A stretch of DNA of 64,000 nucleotides from contig CM022669.1 in assembly GCA_012295275.1 (NCBI GenBank), positions 17,152,672 to 17,216,671 on the forward strand, written 5' to 3'. Positions 24,505 through 36,980 of the stretch are shown here, in pieces. The translations under genes were made by a program, and so were the position numbers. Each line of letters starts with the position of its first letter. The stretch's first letter is position 1. The stretch is from Chrysomallon squamiferum. Its lineage: Eukaryota; Mollusca; Gastropoda; Neomphalida; Peltospiridae. The notes beneath the pieces are model-generated. The model was not told where the DNA came from, did no database searches, and was given only the letters and a program-made list of their open reading frames with translations.

Positions 24505-25422
24505 TCATGTGACACAATTACATTTATACAAAAATGTATACATAGATTTAAAAATATCTTTATAGGCACGTCTAAAATCCAGGTTTAACCATCCATAAAT
24601 GAAACAATTTGCGCCGGCGTTGATGTAGACCAGAACGTATATCCGTCTCTCAGTTACACTGGGTATATTCATTACAACCCGCAAAGCAAACGTTAATGAT
24701 AATGGTGCCCAGCAAACGAAAAATACTCCAAACACCGCAAGAAATAATTTAACAAGTTTCCAATTGGCCTTTGCGTTAGACGAAACTTGTGTCGTAGAGC
24801 TTGGAATTACCAGTCTCTGCTGACGTCTGGCTATGAGACAGATGTTGCCGTAGAAAAACGCAAACAAAGCGGTTTCTGCGACGAACACGCCAAGACGGAC
24901 CATCCTTGATAAGTCGCTGAGAAACGATTCTGCGGAGCAGCCTTGAGTTTCGTCCCACTTGGAAGAGAGCAGCAGATGAATGTTCATGACGAATGAAATC
25001 ATCCAAGAGAAACAAATGACTGTCAGCGTCTTGCGGTGACTAATCATTGTTGCGTAACGTAGCGGATACTTGATGTAAAGGTACCTGTCAACGGCTATCA
25101 GAACCACGGTAAATCCCGAAACGTCCAGAATCCACGACGTCACCATCACAAGAGTTAAACAAGCAGCGCGGTTGTAGTATTCCTTTGAAATCGCTTTGAA
25201 AATTGAAATGGAACTCAGAGCAAGAGCTCCGGTTGTAAGGTCGGAAAGAGCCAACGAAACTAGATACATATTCGGAATTGTCCTCAAACACTTTGTCCGC
25301 CATATTGCCAACAGCGTCAGAATGTTGCCTCCAACGATGACTAAGAAGGACACAACGACTACTAATAAACCGATGACAGTGATGCTAACATCTCTATTAT
25401 CAGAAACAGTGTTATTTTCCAT
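24505..25422 (-). CDS. Rhodopsin-family GPCR, type B, right copy (B2)
   Basis: Single-exon receptor of 305 residues, clearly paralogous to the gene at 13.9 kb and in the opposite orientation. Identity is especially high in TM2, ICL3/TM6 (the whole stretch from VIPSSTTQV to FFVCWAP) and helix 8. The ATG is at 25422-25420. NNT at 3-5 is a likely glycosylation site. TM1 is about 13-37, D61 is in TM2, C88 and C162 are the disulfide pair, DRY is at 112-114, W140 is in TM4 and NCFIY (272-276) replaces NPxxY. The tail ends in a Cys-containing CNCVT. Extracellular loop 2 (WDETQGCSAESFLSD) and the TM6-7 loop differ most from the left copy, consistent with diverged ligand recognition, though this is inference. 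Ligand unknown. Confidence 0.92.
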   Translation of the reverse strand: MENNTVSDNRDVSITVIGLLVVVVSFLVIVGGNILTLLAIWRTKCLRTIPNMYLVSLALSDLTTGALALSSISIFKAISKEYYNRAACLTLVMVTSWILDVSGFTVVLIAVDRYLYIKYPLRYATMISHRKTLTVICFSWMISFVMNIHLLLSSKWDETQGCSAESFLSDLSRMVRLGVFVAETALFAFFYGNICLIARRQQRLVIPSSTTQVSSNAKANWKLVKLFLAVFGVFFVCWAPLSLTFALRVVMNIPSVTERRIYVLVYINAGANCFIYGWLNLDFRRAYKDIFKSMYTFLYKCNCVT

Positions 25423-25734
25423 TCTTTCTGATTTTACTGAAAACCTCTGCTCTACTCTTCTTGTTATTATTCATAGATATATTTTGAGCAATTTTTGTAA
25501 TGATGCCAAGCAATTCACACTGTTACACTTGCTGATGTACGTCAATTGTAAAGAAAGTGTTAGAATTTTGATCGAAATCCTTCTAGTATATTCTTCATTC
25601 AATCGTTCCACATCTCTTAGTATAGATTATATTTCAGAAAGCGGAGACTAAATTATTAAGAGAAAACGAACTCAACGATTTTAATATACTTTTGCATTAA
25701 GACAACATTACAAAAGTAAAATTAAGTTTTCATC

Positions 25735-25890
25735 TTATAACTCCTTCAAAACCCTAACATATCTCAGAGAAAGAATTCCACATATAATGTTTGAACAAAC
25801 CAATGAAACTATATACATGTTAAATATTCTCCGCCATACTGCCGATAGTGCTAAAATATTTCCTACTAAGTTCAAAACATAAAAGAATAT
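25735..25890 (-). pseudogene. Type-B GPCR relic (TM1-TM2), psi-B1
   Basis: The minus strand upstream of B2 encodes GNILALSAVWRR, then FNMYIVSLVCSN and GILSLRYVRVLKEL before a stop. This aligns with TM1-ICL1-TM2 of the type-B receptors. About six residues of ICL1 (CLRTIP in the intact genes) are missing, and the TM2 Asp is replaced by Asn in CSN. Nothing after TM2 is recognisable. AVW and the -KEL end look more like the left receptor (AVW, SEL) than the adjacent B2 (AIW, SKEY). Confidence 0.75.
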
Positions 25891-26266
25891 ACATATATAT
25901 CCACAGGAATCAGTCGATGATTTGATTTTTCTTTCTTTCGATTCCTTTTTCTTGGATCTGTTATATATCACTGATACTTTTGGTTCACGTTTGCTGGTTT
26001 GTTCATGTCGTTGTAACTGTCACTGCTGTTTTGAAACGTTCATTTTTATCATTTGTTCTCGAATTTTGGTTGCTCTTCATAATATTCTCTTAATTGTTCT
26101 CGATTATTTTTTATTTATTTTTCTTCATATTCTTCTTGTAGTTGTTGTTGTTTTTTTCCATTCAAATAACTAAATCCTTTACTTTTCGTTGAAGATTATT
26201 CAGAATTTTTTTTTTTCTCTTGGATTACCAACTTTTTTTTTTCGTTCTTTCTTTTCTTTTTTTCTC

Positions 26267-26297
<31 letters not shown>

Positions 26298-27043
26298 TAA
26301 TAATAATAATAAAATAATAATAATAATAAAAAAAAAATAAAATAAAATAAAATAAATCTGAGTGTTATTTAAAAATAAGGCATACTATACTATGTTTTTT
26401 TTTAAACAGCGTGTCACACTGAGCGCAGTTTATGATACACTAACAAGTTTTTCTAAGACGATAGTAAAAAGAAGAAGAAAAACAATTGCTCTGGTGACTC
26501 TCAATCAGTTCGAGGATCTTCTTGTAAGAAAAGGCGTGTCAACGACCGTAGCTAAACTTCCATGACAACAGACGTGTCACTAAGAAAAAAAAGAAGTAAA
26601 ACAGAAAAAACAAATCATCTTGTGGATGAAGACGTGCGTGCGTGTGTGTTTGTATGTGTGTCTGTGTGTCTGTGTGTGTGTCTGTGTGTGTGTCTGTGTG
26701 TGTGTGTCTGTGTATTTACAGTACACTGTGTTAGAGAACACTTTATCTGAAATAAGTACATAAATAAAAAAAAAAGAATATTGAATCAAACATCATCTGT
26801 GGCCAGTTGTTATTTATGAATGTACTTTTGTCAGCCTCGGCTCACGTCAAAGATAAAGTGACCCGGTTAGGTCAACTTCGCTTGAGATGGAAGAAAACTA
26901 AATGTTATTCTCCATTTTGACAAATGACAAACGAGACAATGGATTTGATTGTTATTTATTTATTCTTTCATTCATTTATTTATTTGAATAATTTCCTGGT
27001 TTATTTATTTGTATTTTATTTTATTTTTTTTAAATATTAAAAT

Positions 27044-27172
<129 letters not shown>

Positions 27173-27232
27173 CCTCCCCTCTCTCTCTTTAATCAGAAAG
27201 GTATCGACAAGACATGTTACAGATATTTTCTC

Positions 27233-27266
<34 letters not shown>

Positions 27267-27781
27267 CTGGAGTCGTGGTAAATTCAACAGATGCGGCAGT
27301 CCACAGATCTGATTACAAAAATTATTTAATCGAATTAGCAGACATTAGATGTCAGTGCATCAAAGCAATTAGATTTCCGCCAAAGAAGAATAAAAAAGAA
27401 CCATTTTAATAAATCAACAAATGAAAAACAAATTTAAAAAACATAGAAAAGAAAACATCTGCGCTAAAGAAAAGGGGATGGTATTAATTATGTTATTACT
27501 AAGAAGGTTTTTTTTTCAATTCTGTGCAGTGAAATTCAATATTAATAATAGTGATGATGATGATGATAGTAATAGCAATAGTAATAAAACTAATAATAAT
27601 AACTAAAGTAATAGTAATAGTTATAGTAATTTTAATAATAATAATAATAATCATAGCAATAATAATAATGATTATGATGATGATGATAATGATAATAAGA
27701 ATGAAATAAAATAATTAGAAAAAAAAAATATATATATTTGTTTCAGTAATAAAAATATACCAATAGCTAGCATTAAAAGAA

Positions 27782-27783
<2 letters not shown>

Positions 27784-27867
<84 letters not shown>
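27784..27867. repeat. (GA)n microsatellite
   Basis: About 42 GA units, complementary to the (CT)n tract at 27045-27172. Confidence 0.97.
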
Positions 27868-27869
<2 letters not shown>

Positions 27870-28489
27870 CGAGATAACGAAGAGACAGAGACGGAAAGAT
27901 ACAGCGAGAAAGGTGTATGACATTTCTGAATACAGTTGTTGCTTACAGAAAAGTAAGATGAAACTAAATCTATAATGCATTTATAGAAATAATGTTTGCA
28001 TAATTCATAGTACGAAATCAAATGTCAGGTTGTTACAGACACTGGTTAAAATAATAATAATAATCATAATAATAACAATAATAAATGAAATAAAATAAAG
28101 ATTCACATTAACGGATGAAGCAAAAAAGGAAGAAAAAAAAAATCACCAATAAATAATAACAAAAACCCAGACAAATAATAATAATAATTAAAAAAAAAAA
28201 AAAAAAAAACAGAAAAAACAACAAAAACCCCTACAAAAATCAAGGATAAAAAGATGAAGAAGAAGAAGAAGAAGAAAAACAAGAAGAAGAAGAACAAAAA
28301 CAACAACAACAATGTATGATAGCTTATAAAATATTAATCCAACCAAACGTAATTCTTGATACTCGCTTAAAATATTATAGCTACTGTACTTATTTATTTT
28401 TATTTTTACTTCCTCTACTGCAACTACTACACCTATCATTACTTTAAAATGATTTTTGTTGTTGTTTTGTCATCGTAGTCCTTATTCTT

Positions 28490-28534
<45 letters not shown>

Positions 28535-28744
28535 TGTTGTTACAAATCGTTCCTCTGATTCAGTAACTTTCCAAATGTTGTTTTATTATCAAACTATTCT
28601 ATTGGATCTCTAAAACAATTATTTGTCCAGTATTCATTTTAATATGCTACTAGTGATGAAACTCATTAATCTTTTAATATTTTTATTTTATATTTATTTA
28701 CGTAAACGCAATTAGTTTTGTTTTGTTTGTTGTATCAAACAGCT

Positions 28745-28850
28745 TGCACGCGCGGTTGAAACTGTCGTCTGCCCAGCATGAGCGCTGCACGAGCCTCCGG
28801 AGCGTCGGACGATTATTTGTGTCGTCTGCTTCCTAATGATCAACAATGAC
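28745..28850 (-). repeat. Right copy of a non-coding inverted repeat pair
   Basis: Reverse complement carries GAAGCAGACGA, CATGCTGG...GCAGACGACA and a CGCGCGTG end, matching 9792-9898 in the same order. Locally GC-rich in an AT-rich setting. No open frame of note. Confidence 0.5.
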
Positions 28851-30480
28851 AAAGCTGTTTTCTGTCAATCACTAGTCCGTCATAGTTTTAATCAATGCAG
28901 TATTCAAAAGATATTTTACACAAAACTGTTTTTTAGTCGTAAGCTATTTGGAAAAGTTTTACCTGAACAAAAAAATTATCAATGAATTGCGTACAGTGGA
29001 CTATTTTATTTCAAGTTTGGCTGGATTTTTTTGTTTTGTTTTGTTTTTGTTGGTCATATCGATTTAAGTTTTATGTTGTGTAAATATTTTAATCAGATAT
29101 TCGATAAGCTAACAACAGCACTGAAAAGTGTCTTCCGGTTCTGTTAAGCGCATGTCTTACAAATCGTTCAGACAGTCGTAATGCATGCATGGTGAAAATC
29201 CATAACTGAGGAATACTTGTCTCATTTTTTGGAGAGTCCAAATGTGAAACAGCAGCTTAAAAATATATTGATTACCGTGATGAATGAAAAAGGTCACAAC
29301 TCAGATACATTTATACGTATCTTTAAAATTAATTACCTTTACTCTTCATGTTTTTTTTTTTTTTTTTTTTTTTTTAATTATTTGATTTTTGAGTCTATAT
29401 TTTTTTGTTAATAATTTATTTAATTTGTTATAGTTATATTTCTTGCTGTTGTTCATACTGTTAGCTCCTTGTTGCTATATGTTTCTGATATTGCTCTTGT
29501 CGTTGTCGTTGTTGCTTTTTGTTATTATTTTTGTTGATATTGTGCGTCTTATATTTATTTGGATTTTTGTAATAACTGTCGTTGTCGTTATTGTTGTTAT
29601 CATTGTAGTTGATTTTAACGTTGCTGTTGTTGCTCAGGTATTTTGTTGTTCTTGTCAGTGTTGTTGATGCTGTCATTATTTTTACTGCTGTTGCTGTTGC
29701 TTTTGTTACTGATATATTTAGTTATTTATTTATATTTCGTTTTGTTGATTTTTTTTGTTGTTGTTGCTGCTGCTGTTATTTTTGTCAAGATTAATTCTGA
29801 AGAGCAGTGGCTCAATGTTTGGTTGATTTTTTTTTTTTTACTGCTTTATTGATTTTCTTGTTGCTTTTGTAGTTGTGTATCTTTCAAATAACTATCTGGA
29901 TTTTTTTTCCCCCTCTTTGAAGATTGTATGTCTATTTTCTCTCTTGTATTGTAACATGCAGAAGAATATCGTTAACAAAAGGAACAATTATTAATAACTG
30001 CCATCATTCGTCAAAAAAACTTTATTGAGAGCTCACATGCTTCAAAACGATTATTTCTTACGATGCAGTTCATTTCGTTGCCATGAAACAAGTTTACAGG
30101 AAATGAGCACTGGTCAAAATTAAAACAGTTTCTTTGTATAATTCTTCCATTTGTTAATTAACATATCAGTTTTCTATTTACATAGGTGAGGGACGTAATT
30201 CTATATTTTTGAAATTATTTTACTCGATTACGGTTTCAGTTATTATTAAGATTAATAAAATATATCAAATTTCATTCACTGTTTACAGTGATATATGAGT
30301 GTGATTTGTTTCAATGGCTGCAGACTCAAACTTAAGCGCGGTATCTGGATGGATCGAAACTCACTGATTCGCTAGTCTGGAAGTTTCCCGTTCCCGATTT
30401 TTTCTGTCACAAGTCTGAAAATCAGTGACTGGGATCAATCCTCACTGCTTCCATTCAGCTGGTTTCCAGAGCATCTTATT

Positions 30481-30628
30481 CATTTATCAAACGCTATGCT
30501 ACTAATTTATCAAACATTATATTGCTGATTATTAAAGGCTGTATATCTGAGATATCAAACACTTTGTAGCTGATTTATCAAAGACTAGTCTGTTGAATTA
30601 TCAAAGGATATGCAATTGATTTAATAAA
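30481..30628. repeat. 23-bp minisatellite
   Basis: Six to seven degenerate units with TTATCAAA(C/G) recurring about every 23 bases (ATCA or variant at 30485, 30508, 30531, 30554, 30577 and 30599), separated by variable CTATGTAGCTGA-like sequence. Confidence 0.7.
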
Positions 30629-31108
30629 AAGTGGTTTGTGATATTTTTTATTATTGTCTCGGGAAATATGCTTGTAAAAGATTCCTTGCTGAGATTAGTG
30701 CATTGTACGGTGATAGTGTATTTTATTTCTCGTGTCATCATCATTTTAGAAAAACAACGAAAAAACATACAGCAACATTTAGGAGAGACAAACTAGACAG
30801 ATATTGATATATTATTTAATATCTTCATACTGAAGATCTCACATCAAGCTCATTCACCGGAAAATTTGAAAAAAATAAAATAAAAAAATATAAAAAGCCA
30901 CCAAAAACTTCATTGTTTTTCTTTTGTTCTGATTTTTTTCATTTCAGTCAGTGTTGCACGCTTAGTGCATATAAGTCGTATAATCTATGTTGTCACTTTT
31001 ATATAAAACTGAAATAAAAGGTAAATGATCTATTGAAATAACGTAAACATGCTCTATAAAAACAGCATATATATTTCATAACCTAGATTCCTAGAGATTA
31101 AACCCGAG

Positions 31109-31111
<3 letters not shown>

Positions 31112-31203
<92 letters not shown>
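31112..31203. repeat. (TC)n(TG)n microsatellite
   Basis: About 40 TC units followed by a short TG tract. Confidence 0.95.
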
Positions 31204-33562
31204 CTTTAAAAACATTGTACTAAATCATTGTATTTCTTTATTATTTTCAACTTATATGTTGTTTTCTTTATGTTCGAAATGCTCTTCATCCCTGTTCAAT
31301 TAAATTTCAATCACATTGTTATTTTCTAATTTAAATCTTTTTTATTTAGTAATTGTCTTCTTTTTTATTCTTTTTCAGGTGTAATAAATGTAGCAAAACA
31401 TTAGCTCGTGCATTTTATATTTATGCTCTTTTATTAATACATAAAAAAAACCTCCTTAAAGCCGTTAAAATAACCGTTTCATTTCTTGTTCTCCTATTTT
31501 TACTAAAATCGTGAATCGAAGTTTTACTGACTCTGAAATATTTATCACTACACTCATTGATTTATCAATATATTTTTACAATTAAAACAACTTCAAACAC
31601 AAATACTGCTTTGTTATATCACTGCATAAAATATTAAAGACTTCATTCAAACAGTTATCTAATTAATATTACGTAATCTAGTTTTAATTGGCCTTCGTAA
31701 AAACCATTCCGTATAGGTTATGTTTATTTAAATACGTCAGTAGTGAACTCACATTAATAAACAGCTGGAATAAACAACTGACCGTAGACTGTAGTATTAC
31801 ACACGCTGCGAAGTGGAACAAAACAACAGATTTGCATGTTCATTCATGTTACGTACGAAACATAATTTTTCACGCCATACGTCTCTATTAGAAACAAGGC
31901 AGAAACGTTTCAGCGGTCATTTTTATTTATCCTGTTGTGTTTTTATTTAAGACTGAGAAGGAATATAAAACAGGCATCAGAAAAAAGACTTAGAAAACTG
32001 TCCTATGTCAAAAATCTTGCATCAGATCTCCTCAACAGAAATATTTTTGTCCAGATTCTTTTCGCAGACTGATTGCTGTTTTATGCTCAGTCAGTTAAAA
32101 GCTTCTGTATTCTTTATTTGTCTGCTACAGACCAATTAAAAGAAAATATTACATAAGGAATTATTCACGAATGAATATTGGTTAATCTCAGTCTGAAGGA
32201 AATTCCTTTAAGAATTCTTTAACATTTCCAAAGTTATATTTATTCTTAAAGGTAAAAACAGCGACGACGATTTTTACTGTATGGATGTCAGTATTTGGTC
32301 AAAACTGTTTCTGGTGAAAGATCTAATTTGTTGGGTATTTTTTACTTTATAATGTTTTATAATCAACTTTACCTTTCGTGAAGATAATAATGGCTGCATT
32401 GCATATCGTGATGTGTTTTATGGATGTTAAAGTTCAGACTGATTTTTTCGAACGTTGATACTTTTTATTTCATGGACAAAAACGTTTTGGAATTTCTGAT
32501 AAATAGTGAAGGAAAATGTTTGGATAAATGTTTGTCAGAAATACTTCAGATGATAAATGATTAAATAATGAATTGTACGAGAAGTGACTTCAAAACAGAA
32601 AAGTAATCTGTACAAAGAAGAAACACGCAAAAGAAGCAGGAAAGTGTTTTATAGACGATGCTGTTGTTATTTCAAAGTTCTGAAGGTTAACAAATATCTT
32701 TGGTTAAAACTATTCATCTTTCTTCTTTCTTGGAACGTGACAATTATTCTTCAAAACATTTATCTTTTGATTTCTCCATTATAGTATTAGTTGAAACGTG
32801 TGTTTTCTCTAATGATAAAATTCGAGGATTTATCTTTTCGGAAACTGTGATCAAGTAAGAAGTAGCAGGTTAAAAGATGACCATCGAAAACAAAATCAAT
32901 TAAAATCACAAAAAAAAGTACATTAATGGATTACTTTACGCTTTTTCAAATTCGAACGGATTTATTTTTTTAAATGTTTTTTTTTTTTTTTTTTTAGTTT
33001 TTTCTTTAGTGCTTTTTCTTGTTTTTAATATATTTCAAAAAAAAAAAAAAAAAAAAATACCCAGCTGTACACCTCCCACGTTTTGAAAGCAATTTGAAAA
33101 TATTGTTTTCTTTTTATAAACTGTTTTTGGTATAAATTGTCACTGTAGAGCCATTTCCCTCTTAATTTGCACACCGTTATCAGAAGCAAGTGAATGGAAA
33201 AATCTGCTTGCCAACCGATAAGACTTCGTATCTTTTTTCAAGAACGTTAATAACCACAACATTAGACTTTCCACGAACAGGACTATGTTTGGTTTTCGTC
33301 TTCTTGTTGCTACCGTTTATCAGAAAAGGAAGGTGACAAAGATGGATTCTAAACATATCGCAGACATGCGGCTATTTGCGTAACGTTTCGTGAGTTATTC
33401 AATATATTACTATTCTGTTGCATTTTAACAGCCTGTCATTTTTTTTTTTCTTCCTGAAAGACGTGATTTATTAATGATCCGTTGCTAAGTAATAACCGTC
33501 TGTGGTTCTTTCCTTCTTTGTTTCATCAAGTTATTTTAAACTGCCCGATATACGCGACCATC

Positions 33563-34681
33563 ATGTGTTCGAGTCATGTGAACTTGTCGCTCGTCAACGA
33601 AAGGACAGATTCTGATAACGTCAGCTGCTCTTTGGCGTCCCGAATCACCGATTCCGTGAACCAGTACGTCCCGATGATTCTTACCATTTCGGGCACCGTT
33701 TGCAACGTAATCGTTGTCATGGTGATGTACTCGAAGTTCTTCCGCAAGAACTCCTCCAGTTTGTACATCGCGGTGAACGCCGTCGTCGACATCGGCAGCC
33801 TCACTCTCCTGCTGCCCCCTCACTGGGTCTACATGACGTTCCCCGAAGTCTTCACGAAGACTCTGCATTCGCACGCTCTGTGCAGATTCTTCAACTTCGC
33901 CGGCTGGGGGACCAGCGACCTGGGGATACTCCTGACAGTTGCCATGACAACGGAGAGAGCCATAGCGGTGATGCTGCCGCTCAGAGCCAACTCTCTGTGC
34001 ACGAGAAGAAGAGCGAAGGTAGGCATAACCATAGTAACCGTCATAATCGTCATCAAAGAGATCCAGTTTCTCATCACTTCGCGCATGGTTTCCGTGCCCG
34101 ACTCGCTCTATCTGTGCACTGTGACCTTGGAAAACCCAGTTTACGCAGTGTTCTGGACGAAATACTGGCTGTGGATTCACAACGTCTTCCTGTTAGCGTC
34201 ATTCCTCATCATTTCAGCGAGCAACGTCGTCATTCTGAAAAGCGTCAAGAGGTCCGACACCCAGTTCGGAGCCGGGGGCCAGAAATCCGCTCGGCACCAG
34301 TCGCGCAATCGGCAACTTTCGCTCATGCTGCTGATCGACTCGGTGACGGTCGTGGTGTTCACGCTACCGTACTCGATCATAGTGTCGCTGTCGCAGTTCG
34401 GCGAAAAACCACGAAATGAAGACGTCGACAAACTGATCAACTCCGTCGCTTTTTATTTGTTGTACGTGAACAGGTGCGCTAACTTTTACCTCTACTGCGT
34501 CAGCGGCTCCAGGTTTCGACAGGTTTTGAAGCAGATTCTCTGTCGCCGTTGTTCGGGGATGCACGGTCGCAGTAGTGGGTCGGCGTTGGCCAGTTATTCT
34601 TCCCAGTTCACGACGTCGTCACCGACAGCGATAAACACCGTATCGGGAACTGTTTCTATGAATCCAGCGGGACTGAGTTAA
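33563..34681 (+). CDS. Rhodopsin-family GPCR, type A, right copy
   Basis: Single-exon receptor of 372 residues counted from the first ATG (33563). The open frame extends upstream to 33482 but without an ATG. N7 and N19 are glycosylation candidates. It parallels the left copy throughout: TM1 about 35-58, C107 and C185 as disulfide, ERA 131-133 instead of DRY, no TM4 Trp, FTLPY in TM6, NRCANFYLY in TM7 and helix 8 (SRFRQVLKQIL) with nearby Cys. The tail has Ser/Thr-rich sequence and ends VSMNPAGLS, like VSMNPAG in the left copy. The coding sequence is visibly richer in C/G at third positions than its paralogue and its surroundings. Extracellular loop 1 and the N-terminus differ most. Probable neuropeptide-type receptor of the FMRFamide/sex-peptide-receptor-like group; ligand unknown. 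Confidence 0.92.
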   Translation: MCSSHVNLSLVNERTDSDNVSCSLASRITDSVNQYVPMILTISGTVCNVIVVMVMYSKFFRKNSSSLYIAVNAVVDIGSLTLLLPPHWVYMTFPEVFTKTLHSHALCRFFNFAGWGTSDLGILLTVAMTTERAIAVMLPLRANSLCTRRRAKVGITIVTVIIVIKEIQFLITSRMVSVPDSLYLCTVTLENPVYAVFWTKYWLWIHNVFLLASFLIISASNVVILKSVKRSDTQFGAGGQKSARHQSRNRQLSLMLLIDSVTVVVFTLPYSIIVSLSQFGEKPRNEDVDKLINSVAFYLLYVNRCANFYLYCVSGSRFRQVLKQILCRRCSGMHGRSSGSALASYSSQFTTSSPTAINTVSGTVSMNPAGLS

Positions 34682-34704
34682 CATTAATAGTTTACTATAA
34701 TGTG

Positions 34705-34748
34705 TTAAACGCACACTCGCACACACACACACATACATACACACACAC

Positions 34749-34788
<40 letters not shown>

Positions 34789-34791
34789 ACT
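34705..34791. repeat. (CA)n/(CATA)n microsatellite
   Basis: CA-rich tract with ATACATAC interruptions directly downstream of the type-A receptor stop. Confidence 0.9.
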
Positions 34792-35382
34792 TGTATGTAT
34801 GTATTTTTAATTATTTTAATGTATTTTTGTATATATGTATGATTGTCTGTTTGACTGTCGGTCGGTCTGTCTGTCTATATGTATGTTATATATATGGGTG
34901 TGTGGATGCAAATTTTAATATATGTTTGTTTCTCAACACTACTTTATTAGAGGCATTTTACGAAGAATGTGAAATATAATGATATTTTTTATTAGCCTTT
35001 AAATTGGCTAATTATATTCTTTATAGTAACTGTTTTACAACGGTTGTTATGTGGTTTTGATACGAATGATTCAAAACTAATCAACAGTTCTTGTTTGTCT
35101 TGATTATGTTGCTAACTGTAACGAATTCGGTATAGCATTGCTAATGTTTACAGACTTGCAGAATATTTATTTTATAGTTAACAAGAGTTTGCTCCCTTGT
35201 TAGCAATGAATAGCCTTTTACAACTATCTTTCAGATAAATAAAGACTTTTGATACGAACTTAAGTCACACAGTGAAGAACTGCTACATAACTGAATTGCA
35301 ATGTGTATGTATTTGAAGCAGTTCATGGCCTCACAATATAATTTTATTTAATTGTAATTATATTATTGCTAATATTGTTTAT

Positions 35383-35493
35383 TATTGTTGTTGTTGTTAT
35401 TTATTATTATTATTATTATTATCGTCATTATTATTATTATTATTATTGTTGTTGTTGTTGTTATTATTATTATTATTATTGTTGTTGTTGTTG

Positions 35494-35536
<43 letters not shown>
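35383..35536. repeat. (TTG)n/(TTA)n compound trinucleotide array
   Basis: Alternating blocks of TTG and TTA units. Frames rich in Ile/Val, Tyr/Cys or Asn across it are artefacts. Confidence 0.95.
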
Positions 35537-35829
35537 GCATTTAAAAGCAGCTGGAAGAATCAAGGAACAAAAGGGACATAATGAACCATCCCAGCTCCTT
35601 ATGACAACAAATTAGTTTAAATTCTTAATTGTGATGGTTTACTGGAAGAAAATACATAAAAGACAGAAAAAGGATGTTTTCTCATGATTGAAATTCGATG
35701 AATACACAAACAGGTGTGTAAATCAATGGCACAAACAATCTTTGGAACAGAAATTAAAAAATATATATTTTAGAAATACAGAGAACATCAAAAGTATTTT
35801 ATTCCTAAAGAGAAGCAGTACAAGATTTA

Positions 35830-36235
35830 AGTGTGATGATGTGGAGAAACGTATCTAGAAAATAAAGCCATCAGAAGACACTTAAGACAAAACCAGCAAA
35901 GCTTACATTGCAGTTGGCCATTGGTGGTTGACCAGTGCCACCTCACAATGTGTGTCATTCTAAAGCCCCTACTTTGCAGCAGAGAAGCTGACGTCGCTTG
36001 AAAGGTTCTCATGTAAGCTCATAGTGGTAGAAAGCAAGCCCAGATATATCCCACAATGCCAGATGTTTGTCGAAAGAGCAAACGATGAAATCAAAAAACA
36101 TTCATCTGACCTTGATTGGATGAGTGACAACAATACCCAGGACCAGACTGCGGGACTACAAATTTGTTCAGCAACAGAATCACTGTTTTTAAAAAAAACA
36201 GACAGCATGGAACGCAGTGTACAATGAACCACATA
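35830..36235 (+). pseudogene. KRBA2-like retroelement integrase relic
   Basis: A plus-strand frame from a TAA near 35956 to a TGA at 36225-36227 reads EKLTSLERFSCKLIV, then SKPRYIPQCQMFVERANDEI and WMSDNNTQDQTAGLQ. This matches the end of the DDE integrase core in KRBA2/gypsy-Ginger-type elements, where a PRHPQxQGxVERANxxIK stretch carries the catalytic Glu (here in VERAN), followed by WMxDNxTxDWxxGL. After TAGLQ the conserved FVQQQN continuation is found in a shifted frame, so the copy is frameshifted. RT, RNase H and the first two catalytic Asp were not identified; upstream sequence from 35.83 kb is probably part of the same decayed copy. Confidence 0.65.
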
Positions 36236-36882
36236 CAAGTTCATTCTTTACACTAGTGTCTGTAAGCTTTGCCAAAGCGTATTTGTCCATAATTTAACTA
36301 ATTCATTAAACATTTCTGAATTTGTAACAACTATTTTACTTCTTTCATTATTTATCGAATTTCCAAGTATTGTATCCTACCAAGAAGGAGCTATAGCAGT
36401 TAACAGCGTGATGCTGCTAAAAATACGGCATCATCATCTCAAAGCAGTCAACAACGAAACACGGAAACCATTGAGTACAACCCATAATCGACTTCGTTTA
36501 ATTTCTAGAACAACGCCATTAAAATGTAACAAGAACACAAAAGGTAAAATGTTACATCCTTGTCCCACTCCGTTTTTAACAATAAAAGCATTTATTGTAA
36601 TAAAACACCCTTCGTTTTCACATAATGTCTTTATTTCGTGTTTTAATAATTATATTTTCATGTACGGCAGCATTTTCCACTTTATGAATCTGTACACGGA
36701 ATGTTAGAATTGTCTAATGTCTATACAACATGAATTTATTGATTTACTCAATAGTTGCTTACTGTCAGTAATGCTATAAAATGATTAAATGTGTTCTTTC
36801 TGTATTATTTTTCGTAAATTCAATTTGTTCGTCCATTAATTCATAATATGATTTTGTTTCTTTAATATCTGTATTTAATGCA

Positions 36883-36980
<98 letters not shown>

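Larger units (their letters stand above)
28851..33562. other. Intergenic DNA upstream of the right type-A receptor
   Basis: About 4.7 kb without a supported gene. Seen: poly-T at 29350-29375, a TTG/GTT-rich stretch at 29.43-29.86 kb that gives Val/Leu-rich frames, a 23-bp minisatellite at 30.5 kb, (TC)n(TG)n at 31112-31203, and poly-T/A runs at 32.98-33.06 kb. The only uninterrupted frames are short and not coding-like. Confidence 0.55.

Noticed and set aside
25735-25971. A 78-residue protein at this position as an intact gene
   Set aside because: Only TM1-TM2 of a type-B GPCR is present, with an internal deletion; it is a relic.
33536-34440. Several long frames on both strands over the right type-A receptor
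   Set aside because: They are shadows in a GC-rich coding region; only the receptor frame shows family motifs.
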